Shown here: one piece after another, positions 28,601-43,600 of the stretch
Position numbering within the stretch: the first letter of the stretch is position 1
Layout: each line of letters begins with the position of its first letter
Assembly: GCF_964355755.1 (NCBI RefSeq)
Contig: NC_092671.1
Coordinates: 23,765,070 to 23,829,069, forward strand
Reading direction: 5' to 3'
Source of the DNA: Antedon mediterranea
Taxonomy: Eukaryota; Echinodermata; Crinoidea; Comatulida; Antedonidae
Length of the DNA: 64,000 nt
Position numbers and translations under genes: made by a program
Notes under the pieces: generated by a model
The model's database searches: none
What the model was told of the DNA's origin: nothing
Seen by the model: only the letters and a program-made list of their open reading frames with translations

Positions 28601-31600
28601 AGGACGTTGCTTACTGCTTCAGCAGCCACTCCGAGCTTGCCTCTTACAAGTTCCTAGCCTGATCCTTGATCATATCAGCTACGGTTAACTTCGTACTTCT
28701 CTCTACTTGGGATACCTGGGCACAACTCTCCTTCTCATCAAGGCAACGCCCTACTACCTAGTACCCTTTACTGTGTCCCCTAACTTTGCATATTCATTTG
28801 AATAATTTTAATTAATGTGATGCCCTCTAGCGGTCTAGAACCTCTTAAATTACTGTATACGGTAAATAGAAAAAAATAAAAAAAAAAGATAAAACCATTA
28901 TCAACTGTGACACACACTACCATTTTCATATAAAGATATTGTGGAACCACATCAGGTCAAGTTCAATATTGAATATCGAAACGTGGCAGGCTATAGACCC
29001 TAGACCTTTGACAAGATCGCCTAAAATTTATAAATTAAACTTACGATACTTATTATTGTATATTCAGGAATAGCCGCTCCATAATCCCTTTGCTTTACTA
29101 CTTTATCTTTTTAAATTATGAAATTTATACTAACAAATATCATGTTTATTAATATTATAATCATAACAATTATTAAAAATATGTATAAAATAATATGGAT
29201 TAACCAAAACTACATGGATAAACCAATTTACCGCATCACAATATAATTGATATACAAGATCATTGCATCCAAATACCATCTTCATCTTCCTATCTATAAT
29301 AATGCGGAACATCAATTCAATATAGACTTTGACACACATCTACACTAATGTAATATTTCAATCTTCTATCGATTAAAGCCGTATAGTAAATTGTATAGTA
29401 TAGTCGTTATCTCGGGACCATTCTATAGTCAGCACCAGGTAGACTTACTTCATCAAGGCTTCTATGAATGGATGACAAGTTAGGAGCAGGAACGCTAGTA
29501 GACCAAACCCAGTAACGTTTTGATTACGATCATGTGGGAAATTACACATAAATGATTAATTGAATACAATGTGATAACCTAATGCAAGATTTTATTTTTG
29601 GAAATCACAAACATCTTATTGCTTCTCAATTACTACAGTCTTAATAAGTTCCATTTTGTCATCATTCAAGTAACTTCAACAATCATTTTATAGCTTAATT
29701 GTGATGGATTCAGAAGTAGAAGGTAACCCTAAACGTGTTTAAAGATTATTTTTTGCTTTTAGTGATCTATTACATTGTATTATGTTGCAGGTAGTGCTTT
29801 CCTATCTTCATTGGCTAAGGATGGTGCTATTAATGAAGATGTCATTTCCAATCAACAGTTGGATCAAGTTTATGGACCTCTTGTGGAACAAGTTCAAGAT
29901 AGTTGTAGACGCCAGGAAATTCTTCTTTCTAACATACAAGTGAGTGCTTCTAGATTACTGTATTTCTGCCCTTTACTTATATGACCATGTTTATGATGGC
30001 ATCAATTTGCAGAAAAAAATTGTTTTCTTTACCGAATATGGTTGACTTGACTTGACCAATGACTATTGAACAATTAATTAGAATTGAATAGATTTGAAAT
30101 AAAGAATTTTTATTCTTATCTCAGGATGCAAACACACAATTTAGTTCTGCTAAGCAGACTGATACATCTGCTCAGCAAAGAGAAGAAGTTTTGCGTCAAT
30201 TAGCAACTGGACACAACACTTTTATGGAATTGATATCAAACCTTGAAGAAGGCACCAAGGTAAAAGCAAGTTATTATCTGTATTGTAAATAGTCATAATA
30301 TTTTGAAGTTGCTTCTTATATGCGGATAACTCCTTGTTATTGTATTGGATCAATATTTTTTTTTCTGTATTCTTCTTTCTTTCTTTTTTGTGAGTCACGT
30401 TTCTCTAAAATGTGTAAACATAACATTTCATAACTTTGACAACATGTGGACATTTACCTGAAGTTGTGCACCTCCTATTTTTGAAAGACGTCCGAGTTGC
30501 GCAACATGACTTACATGCAATTTTATGAATTTCAATGATTAATCATAGATTATAAACCAAGAGTCATTTTGTATTGACACTTAACAATTTAAGTCATATC
30601 AAGGGCAAACTTTTTATGGATTAAAAATGGCATGTATTTTTTTTTTTTTACCATATTTAATGAGGGTGATCCATCCAGCAATTGCTGATCATTAGGGACC
30701 CTCAGAGACTTCACAAGACAAACATACACAAGATGCTCTACATAAACAAAGTCTTATTACAAGTCTTTGGGAGTGGAGTTGTAATTTTGTTCTTAGATAA
30801 AATTGTGACATTTGACTTCAACCCAGGACCCTTGGAGTGGTAGCCAAGCATCATAACCACCAAGCCACAACTCCATTTCTTTCACAAGAAGTTGCGCGCA
30901 CACACATTTAAAATTTAAAATGTGCAAAATTAATTTCTAATCAACTTTTTACACATTTTACGACCTTTTACGCATATCAAATATTCCCATGCACGCAAAA
31001 TTATTATATACGCGTAAGGTGCGCACAGAGTATGAAAAACGTTTTTTTCTCTTGAATTATATTTTTCAAGTCTTTTCTAGTAATTTTGAAAACAATTTAG
31101 ACCTTTTCCACTTTAAATAACGCCATACGAACATGTTGAATTAGACAATTCGCGCACATTTGATGAAAAAGCTAAAACTATCGTCAAAATTATGTCTTTT
31201 TTAACTAAAGTAAACAGTGAACTAATTACATATTCTAGAAGTTATCGGATCATGCATCAATAAGGCTAACCGGACATTGTGATGTCATCGTATGGCCATT
31301 TGAAAAATATAGGATTTTTGTATCTTTCGTCTTAGCTCATCACATTTAATAGAGCGCATCTCCACTTATCCGTTTTCCCTTTTCACCCCGATTTTGATAT
31401 TGTCTAGGTCAATCAACTATCTTTCGCATGAGTTTAAAATATTTTCTGAAAGCTATTGGATTGTAGATACGAATTCATGTTGCCAATCAGATGTTGTGAC
31501 GTCATCATATGGCCAGTTGAATAAAAAAAGACGTATTTTCATTTTTTGTGTCATAGTTCATCACATTTAAAAGAGCGAGCATCTATATTTTACGTATTCA

Positions 31601-34600
31601 AATTTCTTCTACACGTTAATATGTTGTTCTGGAATTGCTATCTTAGTGTTTTATTTTGCTACCGTCGCCATGTTAAAAATAGGAATAAATAGCAGGTCCC
31701 GGAATTTCACATATTCTACACTGTATGTAATATGTATACAGATTATACTGTTTATACTTTATATACTATATTACACAAAATTGATAGAATTCAGCAACAT
31801 ATCATATTCTTCAGATCAGGTCATAATGCTATAATCTTATTCTGTGTTTGTCGTGCGGATAACTACCTCGTCAAATCTAGTTCTTCTTTCTTTCCACCCT
31901 AATTTTGTTTGTCGCGTTTCTCTAAAACGTGTAAACATTTCGTAACTTTGTCAACATATCAACATTTACATGAAGTTATGCACCTTTTATTTTTGAAAAA
32001 CGTCAGTCAGAGTGGCGCAACGTGACTTGCGGTCGATTTTATGATTTTAAATTATTGATCATAGAATAAAAACCAAAAGTCAGTTTGAATTGACACTTTA
32101 ATAATTTAATTCATATCAAGAGTCAACTTTCTGTGGATTAAAAATAGCATGTTTCCCACAAAGTTACACATGTACACACATTAAAAATTTTAAAATTAAT
32201 TTCTAATCAATTTGATATATGTTACATAAAATTTTGAGCATTTCAACATTTTCAATTTTTGTGGGCGTTGCGAGCACGCACACGTGTGCGCACAACTCGT
32301 ACATAGCATAGAAAGGCCATTTTTGCAATTGATTTTTGTTCTTCATACCTTCTTTGATAGATTTCATTTATTTTTATGAATTTTAATTGCAGAATAATGA
32401 CGCGCATGCATGTTAAACTTTAAAAACGGTGCGCTTAAAAATTGCAAATTCAATGCAAATTTATTAAAAAATAATAATTGTGTTTTTGGTTAAACTGCAT
32501 GTTTTTATGTATCTATGCTTAAATGTGGACTCCAGGAATAAAATGTCTCTTATGAGAGGTGAAAAATGAAAAAAAGCACAAGACTGTCAAACTTTGCACA
32601 GCTATATGTAGCACTATATAGTGCAGGATTGGTTATAGATAAAAAATAACATATAATATAGCTGTAACTGAATACAAATGAGCCAGACAAAACACAACGA
32701 TATTATTAAATTTTGTGATAGTTGATAACAAAATTTGAAATACAAGCAAAGCTTATTTTAGCCTAACCAAGGCAGAAATGCCAAGAAGCTCAAGAATATT
32801 AATCACCAGAGCAGCCTATTTCTAAATCAATAACAGCCATCCTGATAACAACATTGAACACTCTCAGTCTCAGTCATATCTTGCCGAATTTTTGGAGAGA
32901 TATACATATTAATTCAAACTAAAAATAATGGCTTTGAAATGAATTAATGGAACAACTCTACAAAACATGAAGTTGTTGGAAAAAAAAATTAGCCTAGAAC
33001 CGTTTTAATTGCCTGGCAAAGTTTCGTAATGAGACCTCTACTTTTTTTGGCATTCTTTGACATAATTAACACTACATATAGTAGGTGTGTTTTTAGTCGC
33101 GTGGAAGCGACTCTATAGTTCACTATGTCGGTCGGTCGGTCTGTCAGTCTGTCGATCTGTCTGTCGGTCCGGTATCACTATGCGTTTTATCGCTTTCTGA
33201 CCTTATCTTGATATCAGTTTAATCTAGCTCAGTCAATTTTTCACAGTATATTTATTATGGCCAGGAATCGATGTGGTTATGTTTTCACGGTGCGCAATAA
33301 AAAATTACGCGGTCTACGCACGATTTAACGAAATCACGTTTGTAATCATATCTTCACAACCATGAATCACAATTAAATAAAATTTGGTACTCATAAATTT
33401 CAGGACATAAATCATCATATGGCAATACAATTACGTGCGTAGCGTATGTAACGCATGCGTACGCACGCTTAAAATTTTCAAAATTTATTTTCGATGAAAT
33501 AAGAGTACGTTTCAGGCAATTTTAAGCGTTTACAAAATTGCCATGAGTGCGCAGATTTTTGTGCGCGCACTGCACGTTAAATGTTATTGCGCACTCTTTT
33601 TGCCCGATTTCTGTTTTCCTGACTTACTTTTCAACTCGAAATTACGTTATACGAGCACGTCAAAAGTGACAGGCTACGCACGTGTAAATTAAAAAAATCT
33701 AACTGTTTTTAAACATTTCAACATTTTTAAACATATTCAGTAATTTCGGTCAGTTGGTAGTTTGGTCGGTCGGTCGGTAAACACTAAGCACGCGACTGCA
33801 GCCATCTATATGGCCTTGTTAAATATAACATTTAATATATTGTAAAAAAACAAATATATACATATAATTGTTTTACAATGTAATGAATCAAGTGTAAGCC
33901 TACCTTTTATTCAATCTGATTCAAATAAATTAAATTAAATTATTTTTTTATTGTATGTCTTTAGGAGCATACCAATAGTAAATGAATCACTGTCCTGTCA
34001 GATAGGTGGTAATCTTCCTGATTCCCGTAGCTATTTTGTGAACGAGTTCACCAAAGTACCCCCTACTCGTCTTGAATGATGTTCTGGGTTCTACAAAGTG
34101 TACACATATTATAGTAGAGCAGTTAATGACATGAGCTGTGCATTTTATTACCAAAGCATGAAACTTGGCACAAAGTTTCTTTGATGTATATAGATTCAAA
34201 ATATCGGAGGGTGCCAAGTGTCCAACATCCGGTATGGCGGCCATCTTGATTTCAAAATGGCCACCATAAAAACTAAAAATGTTCATATCTTGGCAACTAT
34301 ACACATTAGAGAATTAATTTTGGTCTCAAATTGTTCACAAACTATATATTTCTATTTGCTCTAATGAAAAGTTTCGTCCAAAAATGACCGGAAATGACGT
34401 TTCTTACAGTTTGACCTTTGACCTCGTATTTGTATATCTCTGTAACTACTGGTCATTTTCAATCAATTTTGGTGTCATTTTGTTCAGAATAAATACATTT
34501 ATATTTGTAGTAATGAAACATTTTCACATAAAATGACCGGAAATACAATGTATGACCTTTGACATTAATTTATTGATTCTTAATTATGTGAATATTCTGT

Positions 34601-37600
34601 AGGTGGTTTTTGTTGGTCTAAAGTGCACCTAATTTTGAACTTTAACCTGATAGGCGTAATTATATTAAATGATTAATGGACTTAAATTGTATAGTACATA
34701 GAATTGGTAAACATTGTGCTTGGTGGTACCATTAGTTCAATGATGTTGGCTTCTGATTCGCTAAAAGTGTTAATAGTTTGACAGAGGAAATAACATATGT
34801 TATTGAATACCGTAAAACCTCGAAAAGGTGATAGTATGAGCTTCTTTTCGAGACAGACTGTATTTGATTGTCAAATGAATAGTATGATGATCGTGTTTAT
34901 ATCAATATATTATTAATGACCTTACAAAGAACCCTGTCTATTTTAACAATTAAGCCTCAGTTATTCTACAATTTATTGTTTTCCAAGTGGTAGGCCTATT
35001 TTGATTGCATCTTATTTTTGTATGCTTCCTCGTTTAATATGGTCCTAACCCTCCTTCTTTGTCTGTAGATGGTCTTATACCCCATTCTTTGTCTGTGGAT
35101 GGTCTTATACCCGCTTCTGTGTCTGTTGATGGTATTATTACACCCCTTTCTTTATGTGTGGATGGTCTTACACCCATTTCTTTGTCTGTAGATGGTCTTA
35201 CACCTCTTCTTTGTCTGTGGATGGTCCTACACTCCCTTCTTTGTCTGTGGATGGTCCTACACCCCCTTCTTTTTCTGTGGATGGTCCTACACCCCCTTCT
35301 TTGTCTATGGATAGTCTTATGCACCCTTCTTTGTCTGTGGATGGTCTTACACCCCTTTCTTTGTCTGTGGACGGTCTTATACCCCTTTCTTTGTCTGTGG
35401 ATGGTCTTATACCCCCTTCTGTGTCTGTTGATGGTATTACACCCCTTTCTTTGTCTGTTGATGGTATTAAACCCCTTTCTTTGTGTGTGGATGGTCTTAC
35501 ACCCCTGTCTTTGTCTGTAGATGGTCTTATAATCCCTTCTTTGTCTGTGTATGGTTTTACACCCCTTCTTTGTCTGTGGGTGGTCTTACATCCCATTCTT
35601 TGTCTGTGGATGGTCCGATGGTCCTACACCTCCTTTTTTGTCTGTGGATGGTCTTATACCCCTTCTTTGTCTGTAAGTGGTCCTATACCCCTTTCTTTGT
35701 CAGTGGTGGATGGTCTTACACCCCCTTCTTTGTCTGTGGACGGTTCTACACCCCCTTCTTTGTCTGTGGATGGTCTTACACCCCTTTCTTTATCTGTGGA
35801 CGGTCTTATACCCCCTTCTGTGCCTGTGGGTGATCTTACACCCCTTTCTTTGTCCGTTGATGGTATTACACCCCTTTTTGTATGTGGATGGTCTTATACA
35901 CCCCTTTCATTGTGTAGGGATGGTCTTGCACTCCTTTAATTTGTCTGTGGATGGTCTTACACCCCGTTCTTTGTCTGTGGATGGTCTTATACCCCCTTCT
36001 TTGTCTGTGGATGGTCTTATATCCCCTTCTTTGTCTGTGGATGGTCTTCTCCCCTTCTTTGTCTGTGGATGGTCCTACACCCCTTATTTGTCTGTGGATG
36101 GTCTTATACCCTCTTCTTTGTCTGTGTAAGTGGTCCTATACCCCTTTCTTTGTGTGTGGATGGTCTTGCACCCCCTTCTTTGTCTGTGGATGGTCTTACA
36201 CCCCCTTCTTTGTCTGTGGATGGTCTTACACCCCCTTTTTTGTCTGTGGATGGTCTTATACCCTCTTCTTTGTATGTGGATGGTCTTACAACCCCTTCTT
36301 TGTCTGTGGATGGTCTTACACCCCCTTTTTTGTCTGGACCCACTACTTTGATTGATTAAATTAGACATTGTTTCTTGTATGATTAGGAAACCAAGACTAA
36401 AGTGAAAGTCCACAGGTGGATGCCTAAACAGGTCTTGTACAGAACAGTATATTGTAGGTCCATGTCACTAATTTGAGGATTACTTGAATAATTATATTGA
36501 GATGTCTTTTACGAATTGATTTTGTTTCGGATTTTGCTAAAAAATCAATGACTAGAGAACATCGAGGAAAAGGATTCAGATGAAAGGTTTACAGCAAAGG
36601 CCCATTACCATAAAAATGGAGTATATTTTTTTAGATGCAACGAAAAAACGATTGACACATGTCACAGTTTAGCAAACATGTCGGCATAGATGAGCTCAGT
36701 GATCTGTCATACCTTATGCCTATCCTATCACATCAAAAGTTAAAAATTCAGAATAATAATTCCGTGTCATTTATTTCGGTAAAAAAATTAGGTGCATTTA
36801 TACCAATTAAACCACATACAGTATGTTCACATAATTATATATGTCAAAGGTTATAAATTGTATTTCCAGTAATTTTATGTGAAAATGTTTCATTACTACA
36901 AATATAAATGTCTCTATTCTGAACAAAATGACACCAAAATCGATTGAAAATGATCAGTAGTTACTGACATATACAGATAAGAGGTCAAAGGTCAAACTGG
37001 AAGAAACGTCATTTCCGGTCATTTTTGGACGAAACTTTTCATTAGAGCAAATAGAAATATGTGGTTTGTGTACAATTTAACACCAGAATCAAGTCTCTAC
37101 TGTTTATAGTTGCCAAGATATGAACACTTTTTGTTTTTATGGTGGCCATTTTGAAATCAAGATGGCCGCCATACCGGACGTTGGACACTTGGCACCCCCC
37201 GATATTTTGAATCTATATACAACAAAGAAACTTTGTGGAAAGTTTCATGCTTTGGTAATAAAGTGCACAACTTGGCTATTTTTATGGCGTTAACTGCTCT
37301 ACTATTATAACTGTGTACACTGGAACTGCGGTTTTTATAGTCCTTATCCGCGAGAAGACTTGTTCCACCACCTGAACTAGAAGCAAGTCGAGCTCGAGCC
37401 CTTGCCAATATTGTTGGCTCTTTAGGTGCGGTAAACAGCGCCCCTGCCGTAACCGCTCGGCCATTTGACTCTATATAAAGCAAATAATGAATGTTTTATA
37501 TATCAGTTATATATCGTGGAAATACAACTTTCATCATTCACTCACTAATAAACATTCATTATTTGTAACACGCCTGAGTAGATTTTTGTCATTTGATTGA

Positions 37601-40600
37601 AGGATTGTGGGTCACATGATATTCAATACCCAATAACAGTTGTAAATTGTACATATTTCGATTGTTAATGATGGATTAAAAAAGTATTTGTATTTTTTTT
37701 TAGTTTTATAATGATTTAACTCAAATACTTGTCAAATACCAAAGCAAGTGTAGTGATCTTTGTTTTGCAAGAAAAACTGAAAAGGAAGAACTATTACGTG
37801 ATTTAACACAGAGTATTGCAAATCAACCATCACAGAATACACCCTCAGCTCCAGCTCATCATGCTACAGGTAACGTTTATTCTGTAATGCTTTTTGTTGC
37901 AGCTGCCAACCGCAATAACGTTTTATACTATTAGTATTACAGTATGTCTTTAAAAAAACAAGTACCATGTAGCTAGGATAGGATTATTAAAGTTTATTAT
38001 TGCATCTATCATAAACTTTGTAAAAGTGGATTGAGTAGGTTATTATAGAGAAATATTACATAGCCTATGTAAATACGTGAACGTGATTGGTTGAAACAGC
38101 ATCACATTACTACCGCTGCGAGGATCGTAAATCGTATATATCCTCGAGTACGATGATATTGACTGAGTAATTTTCGTGTGGCAACACTCGCGTTTGGCGA
38201 TAAATAAACAAAAGTCATCTACTGGGACTTGAACCACAGGAACACCGATACACCGTTACCAGTAATGGAACAGAAAAACTTGACCAGAATATACATACAT
38301 CTTTAGTGAGAAGTTAAATACATAAATGAGAATGAACCTAGATGCTCAAAAAGGCTAATTAGGAAACCCAAAGGTTTAATAACAGAAATTTAAGGAAATA
38401 CACGAAAAGAAATCTGTTGATTTGATTTTGAACTTTATTCGAAGCTTAACAGAATCACAATATGAACTCATATCACACTATTCAGCTAATTTGTTGAGCT
38501 CCGAGTACATATCACTTATGACAATAAATTATTATAATTAGATTAGTACTTTTAAAACAGTATACTGTACGGTACATCTGAGCTAGTGATTTACATAGTT
38601 TTAATTTGATGTTAAAAGTTGTTTTGAAGTTATAAAATATAAAAACATATTCACCTAATAATTCTGATAACAGCATGAGAGCACAACTAAATGTTGCCGG
38701 AGAGAGTTGTAATGTATCCATCTCCCAGGACAATATAATAATACACTCTTGATATAACTAACTTAGATCTGATAATAACGATTTAAAAGCTGAAACTAGA
38801 ACCGAATAATCCAAGCTCATGTGTCATACATATGAAACACCATATGTGCCAAAATCTTTTTTACTATATTCGATCCAAAGTTTTTCAGAACTAGAGATAA
38901 ATGCCATGTGTTGCATCTGGTCAGATGAAAGGAGCTACCGCTGCACAATAATTATAAGATGAAGGTGTTAGCAAAATGACCAGGTACAATTACTTTGGCT
39001 AACATGCAGTGTTTGTTGAAGGCATGGCCTGGTGAAGGGATTTCAATGAGCTGTTTTGATGTTGCACATAATTTTGTGTTATGTTCCTCCTGTGCTTGGA
39101 GGATGACTGTTGTTGACGAAGGATTCTGGTGGTCAGAGGATGCATGGGTATGCATCCTCTCACCTACTGATTTTGATGTTGGAAGTGAATGTTAGGATAG
39201 TGTCTGTACTATTTTGGTCATGTATGTGGCATCGTTGTTTATTCTAATAGTGCATCTATCTGTCTGACGGCTTAGTTTTATCAACTATGAACTTGTCTTG
39301 ATAAAACATAAGTAATAAAATTCGTCCTAAATATTGAAAACCTAACCCTCTAAATAATTGTCTCTCTCAAACTAAAAAAAAAATATTTTAAAAGATTCTC
39401 AAGTAGAGAATTGCAACCCCCTGGGCAATACCCTCAATACAAGCTCACTGAGCCATCCAGCTCGTCGATAGAATCAGGTTTTACATTGTATATGAATGAA
39501 TAAAACTAATATACGTAAGCATTTTAACCGACCAATCAGCATGATAATTTTGGACTTTGTTTGGTTGATATTTCCGAACATTCCAATGCTTCCGAAGACG
39601 TTGCTTCTGAAGACATGCCGAAGATGACGTTCTTTGTGACGTCACAGGTACTTTAAATTCACTTTTTGGCTCAGATATATACTGTTTTGTATGATTTTTA
39701 GGTAAAATGCCAAAATAAATAAAATTGTATAGAAACATTACAGTATTTTTACTTTTGTTCCATTGTTAGTATGGTTCGTATTGGTTAACATTGCACTATG
39801 TTTTAACATCTACAAACCAAACTTCAAAAGAAACCTGACAAATTAATGGGAGATTCCACTGTAGTACACATCAGTTTATCTTTGTTGTGAAGATTGTAAA
39901 AAATGTTATTACATTATGGTAGACAAATGAGCCAAATTGCATATCACATATCACATGAAGAACCAAATTAAAACAGCACTAATTAGTTGAATAAGACTAA
40001 GGCATCAGCCTGTTTAAAATATCTATTTAGTTTTTAAATTAAATTGTGTATTTTGTAATAATGGAGGTTTCTATTATGGCATTAAGAATGGGTACATGGA
40101 ATAAAATCATAAGAATGTGATGTTGAAATGAGACCTTTTCCATTTTGAATTCACAAGTTTCTAAAGCATTATCATATGAGGAGTATTTGACATGCCCTTT
40201 TCCAGTGGCGGATCTAGCGGGGGGCGTGTGGGGCGTACGCCCCCCCCCCCCTATTTTTTAAAGATTTTTTTTTTTTTTTAAATTAAATAGATTTTTAAAA
40301 CACGTATCATTTTCATAGTGAAAATAGTACGTCGGAGCACATCGTCAGCTTGATCGCATTTCACCAAGCATGTACGTCGACATCCTTTGTGTACTATCAA
40401 TCTCTAGCGTTACCAACGATCATTCACAGTTAAGTGTAAAACTAAAAGGAGCAAGTTGATAAAAGCCACGTGGTGAGCTTGGTCGCGTTTTACTAAGCAG
40501 GTCGGCATCCTTTGTGATCGTCACTCCCGTATTGTAGAGTAGCGGTACGTACCTCCGACGATCAATAGAGTTTATGAAGTCACATGGTCAGTGCTACACT

Positions 40601-43600
40601 ATGCGCCCATTTATTGAATACAATAAAAACAAAGGCTAGGACTGTAGTGCCTATGAAAATTATCCCGTTAGGCCTATATTTTATTAAAACATATTACTAT
40701 TAAAATATTAACAATGCTGCATGCAGAATTTCATGACCCTTGTAGTGTTTTATTTGCTTTTCCGTCGATGATTCTCATAAACAAATCGCGATGACAAAAG
40801 GGGTGTTTTGTTTTTTTCAAATCACTAAATATAATGTAATGATGATCGAGCCGGACCGCTAATTTTTAAACGATCGTTTAAACCAGGTCGTTGAATATGC
40901 CGTGATTTTAATTGTCAAAAACATGATCGTCAGTCGATGGCTCGGAGTTTCGATAAATCTCGCGTCGCATTTGTTGCGTGGTGGTGGAAAACACTCTCAG
41001 CAAGTTTGCTTCATTAATATGCATGAGACTCTGTGACGACCCGCTTTAACGTGACGTCATTTTACTTTAGCTGCATGGATGATGGATGCGAAGAAGTAGT
41101 CACCGCGATCGACCCGGCGCGCGTGTAAGAAAATAATACCGGCCTAGGCTAGGACAAGTTTATGCTTATATAAAAGCTGAAAAACATCGTCGCGTTGTAA
41201 AAATTTAGATGTAAAGTACAGGCAAGTTGTTATCTTGCTTTGGTACCCTATGGAAGTATCAGCTGCATGTTCCACATGTCGTAATTTGCGAGCTTTAGAG
41301 TGTTTGGTAAATGACATTATGAATTGTTTGTAAATCGTTTTAAACGACTTACAATGCGCTAGAACGCCAAAATTTCCCCTGGACCCCGACCGGGGGCCCT
41401 TGGTGGCCCCCTGGCCCTCAGCCAATGTTTGCTCGCTTCGCTCGCAAAGCTACGCCCCCCCTATTTCTAAATCCTGGATCCGCCCCTGTTTTCTATCACT
41501 TCAATGGTGTAATAGTAGAAAACATCCATTTCTATATTGTTTCAGAAATTCTAACATCATATTATGGCAATCCGTATCATTTAACTGTTGATGGAGCAAA
41601 TCATGCACTGGGTAATGAAAGAATGCCGAATGATTAATGTATTGCATTTTATGTACCTTTACTACTGGTTGACTGATCACTTTTTTTGAGAATTTTTTCC
41701 ACATTTCTCAAATGTTGCATGAAACTATTAACATAAAATTATTATTATTATTATTACTATTGAATTATTATTTAATGGTTATCTGCACTTAGCGGATAAC
41801 CCCTTGTTAATGTCGGGATCTTTTTTTTCCCACAATTTTTATTGCCGCTCTAGCTCTAATTCTTTATGGTGTTGTAGGAGATTACTAATGCACTCTGATT
41901 CGATCATGTATACAAATGTACAAAACAAAATTGGTAAGGGGCCGTCCAAAAACTAATTTTCCGCGAGTTCCGATGTAACCCAACGCATTAACGGGCCAAG
42001 CCCTATTCGTAAATAGAAAAAAATATACATGTCATTTGTTGTATGAGCGTGCGCGATATAATTAGTACAGGCTTTATTCTAGGCGTTGGAGTTTGTAAAC
42101 AACCCAACAAAGTGACAGTGGGCAGACTTGTAAATATATGATTGATTGATTGATTGATTGATTTTATTCGATATTCATACACAAAAGTTAAAATATACAA
42201 TGTACAAAAAGAATACCAGGATAACCCATTAAGTCGACAAATAAAAGTAAACTTATTTCCAATGGGGTCCAATCCGTATTAACTGAAAAAGTGAGTGGTT
42301 GGGCCTAGTACAATATATCATTAAGTTGGACGCAGTAAAAATGGAAAATACATATAAGACAACATCAAAAAACAGTATTAAAAAATAACTTAATTAAACT
42401 GATATTCCAAGCTGTTCATTATTAAAATATTCTTTAAGTTTTATTTTGAAGGTTGCATTATTTTGTATTGATTTGAGTGAATTGGGGAGCCTGTTCCAGT
42501 CATGGATACCTAAGAAATAAAAAGTTGAATCATTAACGCCAGTAGCCTTAGGAGTGACAAAATTAAATGTTGTACCCCTGGTGAAATGGTTATGATGATC
42601 AGAAATTAACAAAAAGTTATCCTTAAGGAAAGAAGGCGTATTAAAGTTATAGCGAATTTTGTGAACATAATTTAATCTTAAAAACTTATTTCTGAGGCTG
42701 ACATTAAGAAACCCAAAATCGGAAAGCTCTTTGGCACCTATGTCAGACCTCGGACCAACATTTAAAATGAAACGTGCCATCTTGTTTTGGGCAGTTTGTA
42801 ATTTATGTTTAAGATTCTTATTGACACCGCCGTACCATCCCGAGGCAGAATAGTCAAATGTACATTGTATTAAAGCATTGCTTAATAGTTTACTACATTT
42901 TTTATTCAAGCATGAACTTTGCCTATGTAAAAACTTCAACCTTGACTTAACTTTACTGATAACACTAGTTGCAATAGTATCACATGATACATATTGGTCT
43001 AAATCAATACCCAAATATTTAACTTGCTTAGTACTTTTGATTCTACGGCCCATTAATTCCATAGAAAACTCTTTAACTTTGTTAAGCTTCGCTCTGCTAC
43101 CAAAGATAATACTTTCGGTTTTGCCAACATGTAAAGATAATTTGTTTTCAGTTAACCAGTCCTGGCACTTGGCTAGGATAGTACTTAATTTATGAGCGAT
43201 TTTGGTGACTACAGAATCGTAGAATCATCAGCATATAGCAATAATTGAACATCAGAATCAATACAAGAAGCAATATCATTTAAATAACATAGAAAAAGAA
43301 TAGGGCCCAAGATGCTACCTTGCGGTACACCATGAGTAACTATAAGAGGTTCAGAGCAGGTACCATTCACACTGACAACTTGTGTACGGTTAGCGAGATA
43401 AGATTGAAACCAGTCCGTACACTTAAAACCCATGCATTTTAGCTTGTTAATTAAAATCACATGATCGACGGTATCGAAAGCTTTTTGTAAGTCAATTAGA
43501 ACCATTCCAGTAAGAAGGCCTTTGGACTTATTGTTTTTTAAACCGTCGATGAGATTTATGAGGTTGCTTTCAGTTGAATGGGCCTGCCGAAAACCGGATT

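Noticed and set aside
35034-36413. Many open frames of 60-260 residues on both strands (repeating LSVDGLTP or RPSTDKE).
   Set aside because: They arise because a ~30-bp repeat without stops stays in frame. Several phases are open at once and there is no start context or non-repetitive domain.
37390-37464. A functional tRNA-Leu/Ser gene.
   Set aside because: A and B boxes are present, but I cannot fold a sound anticodon arm and acceptor stem; a tRNA-derived SINE fits better.
38995-39195. A 66-residue frame with several W and C residues.
   Set aside because: No recognised domain, no homology by eye and no gene structure around it.
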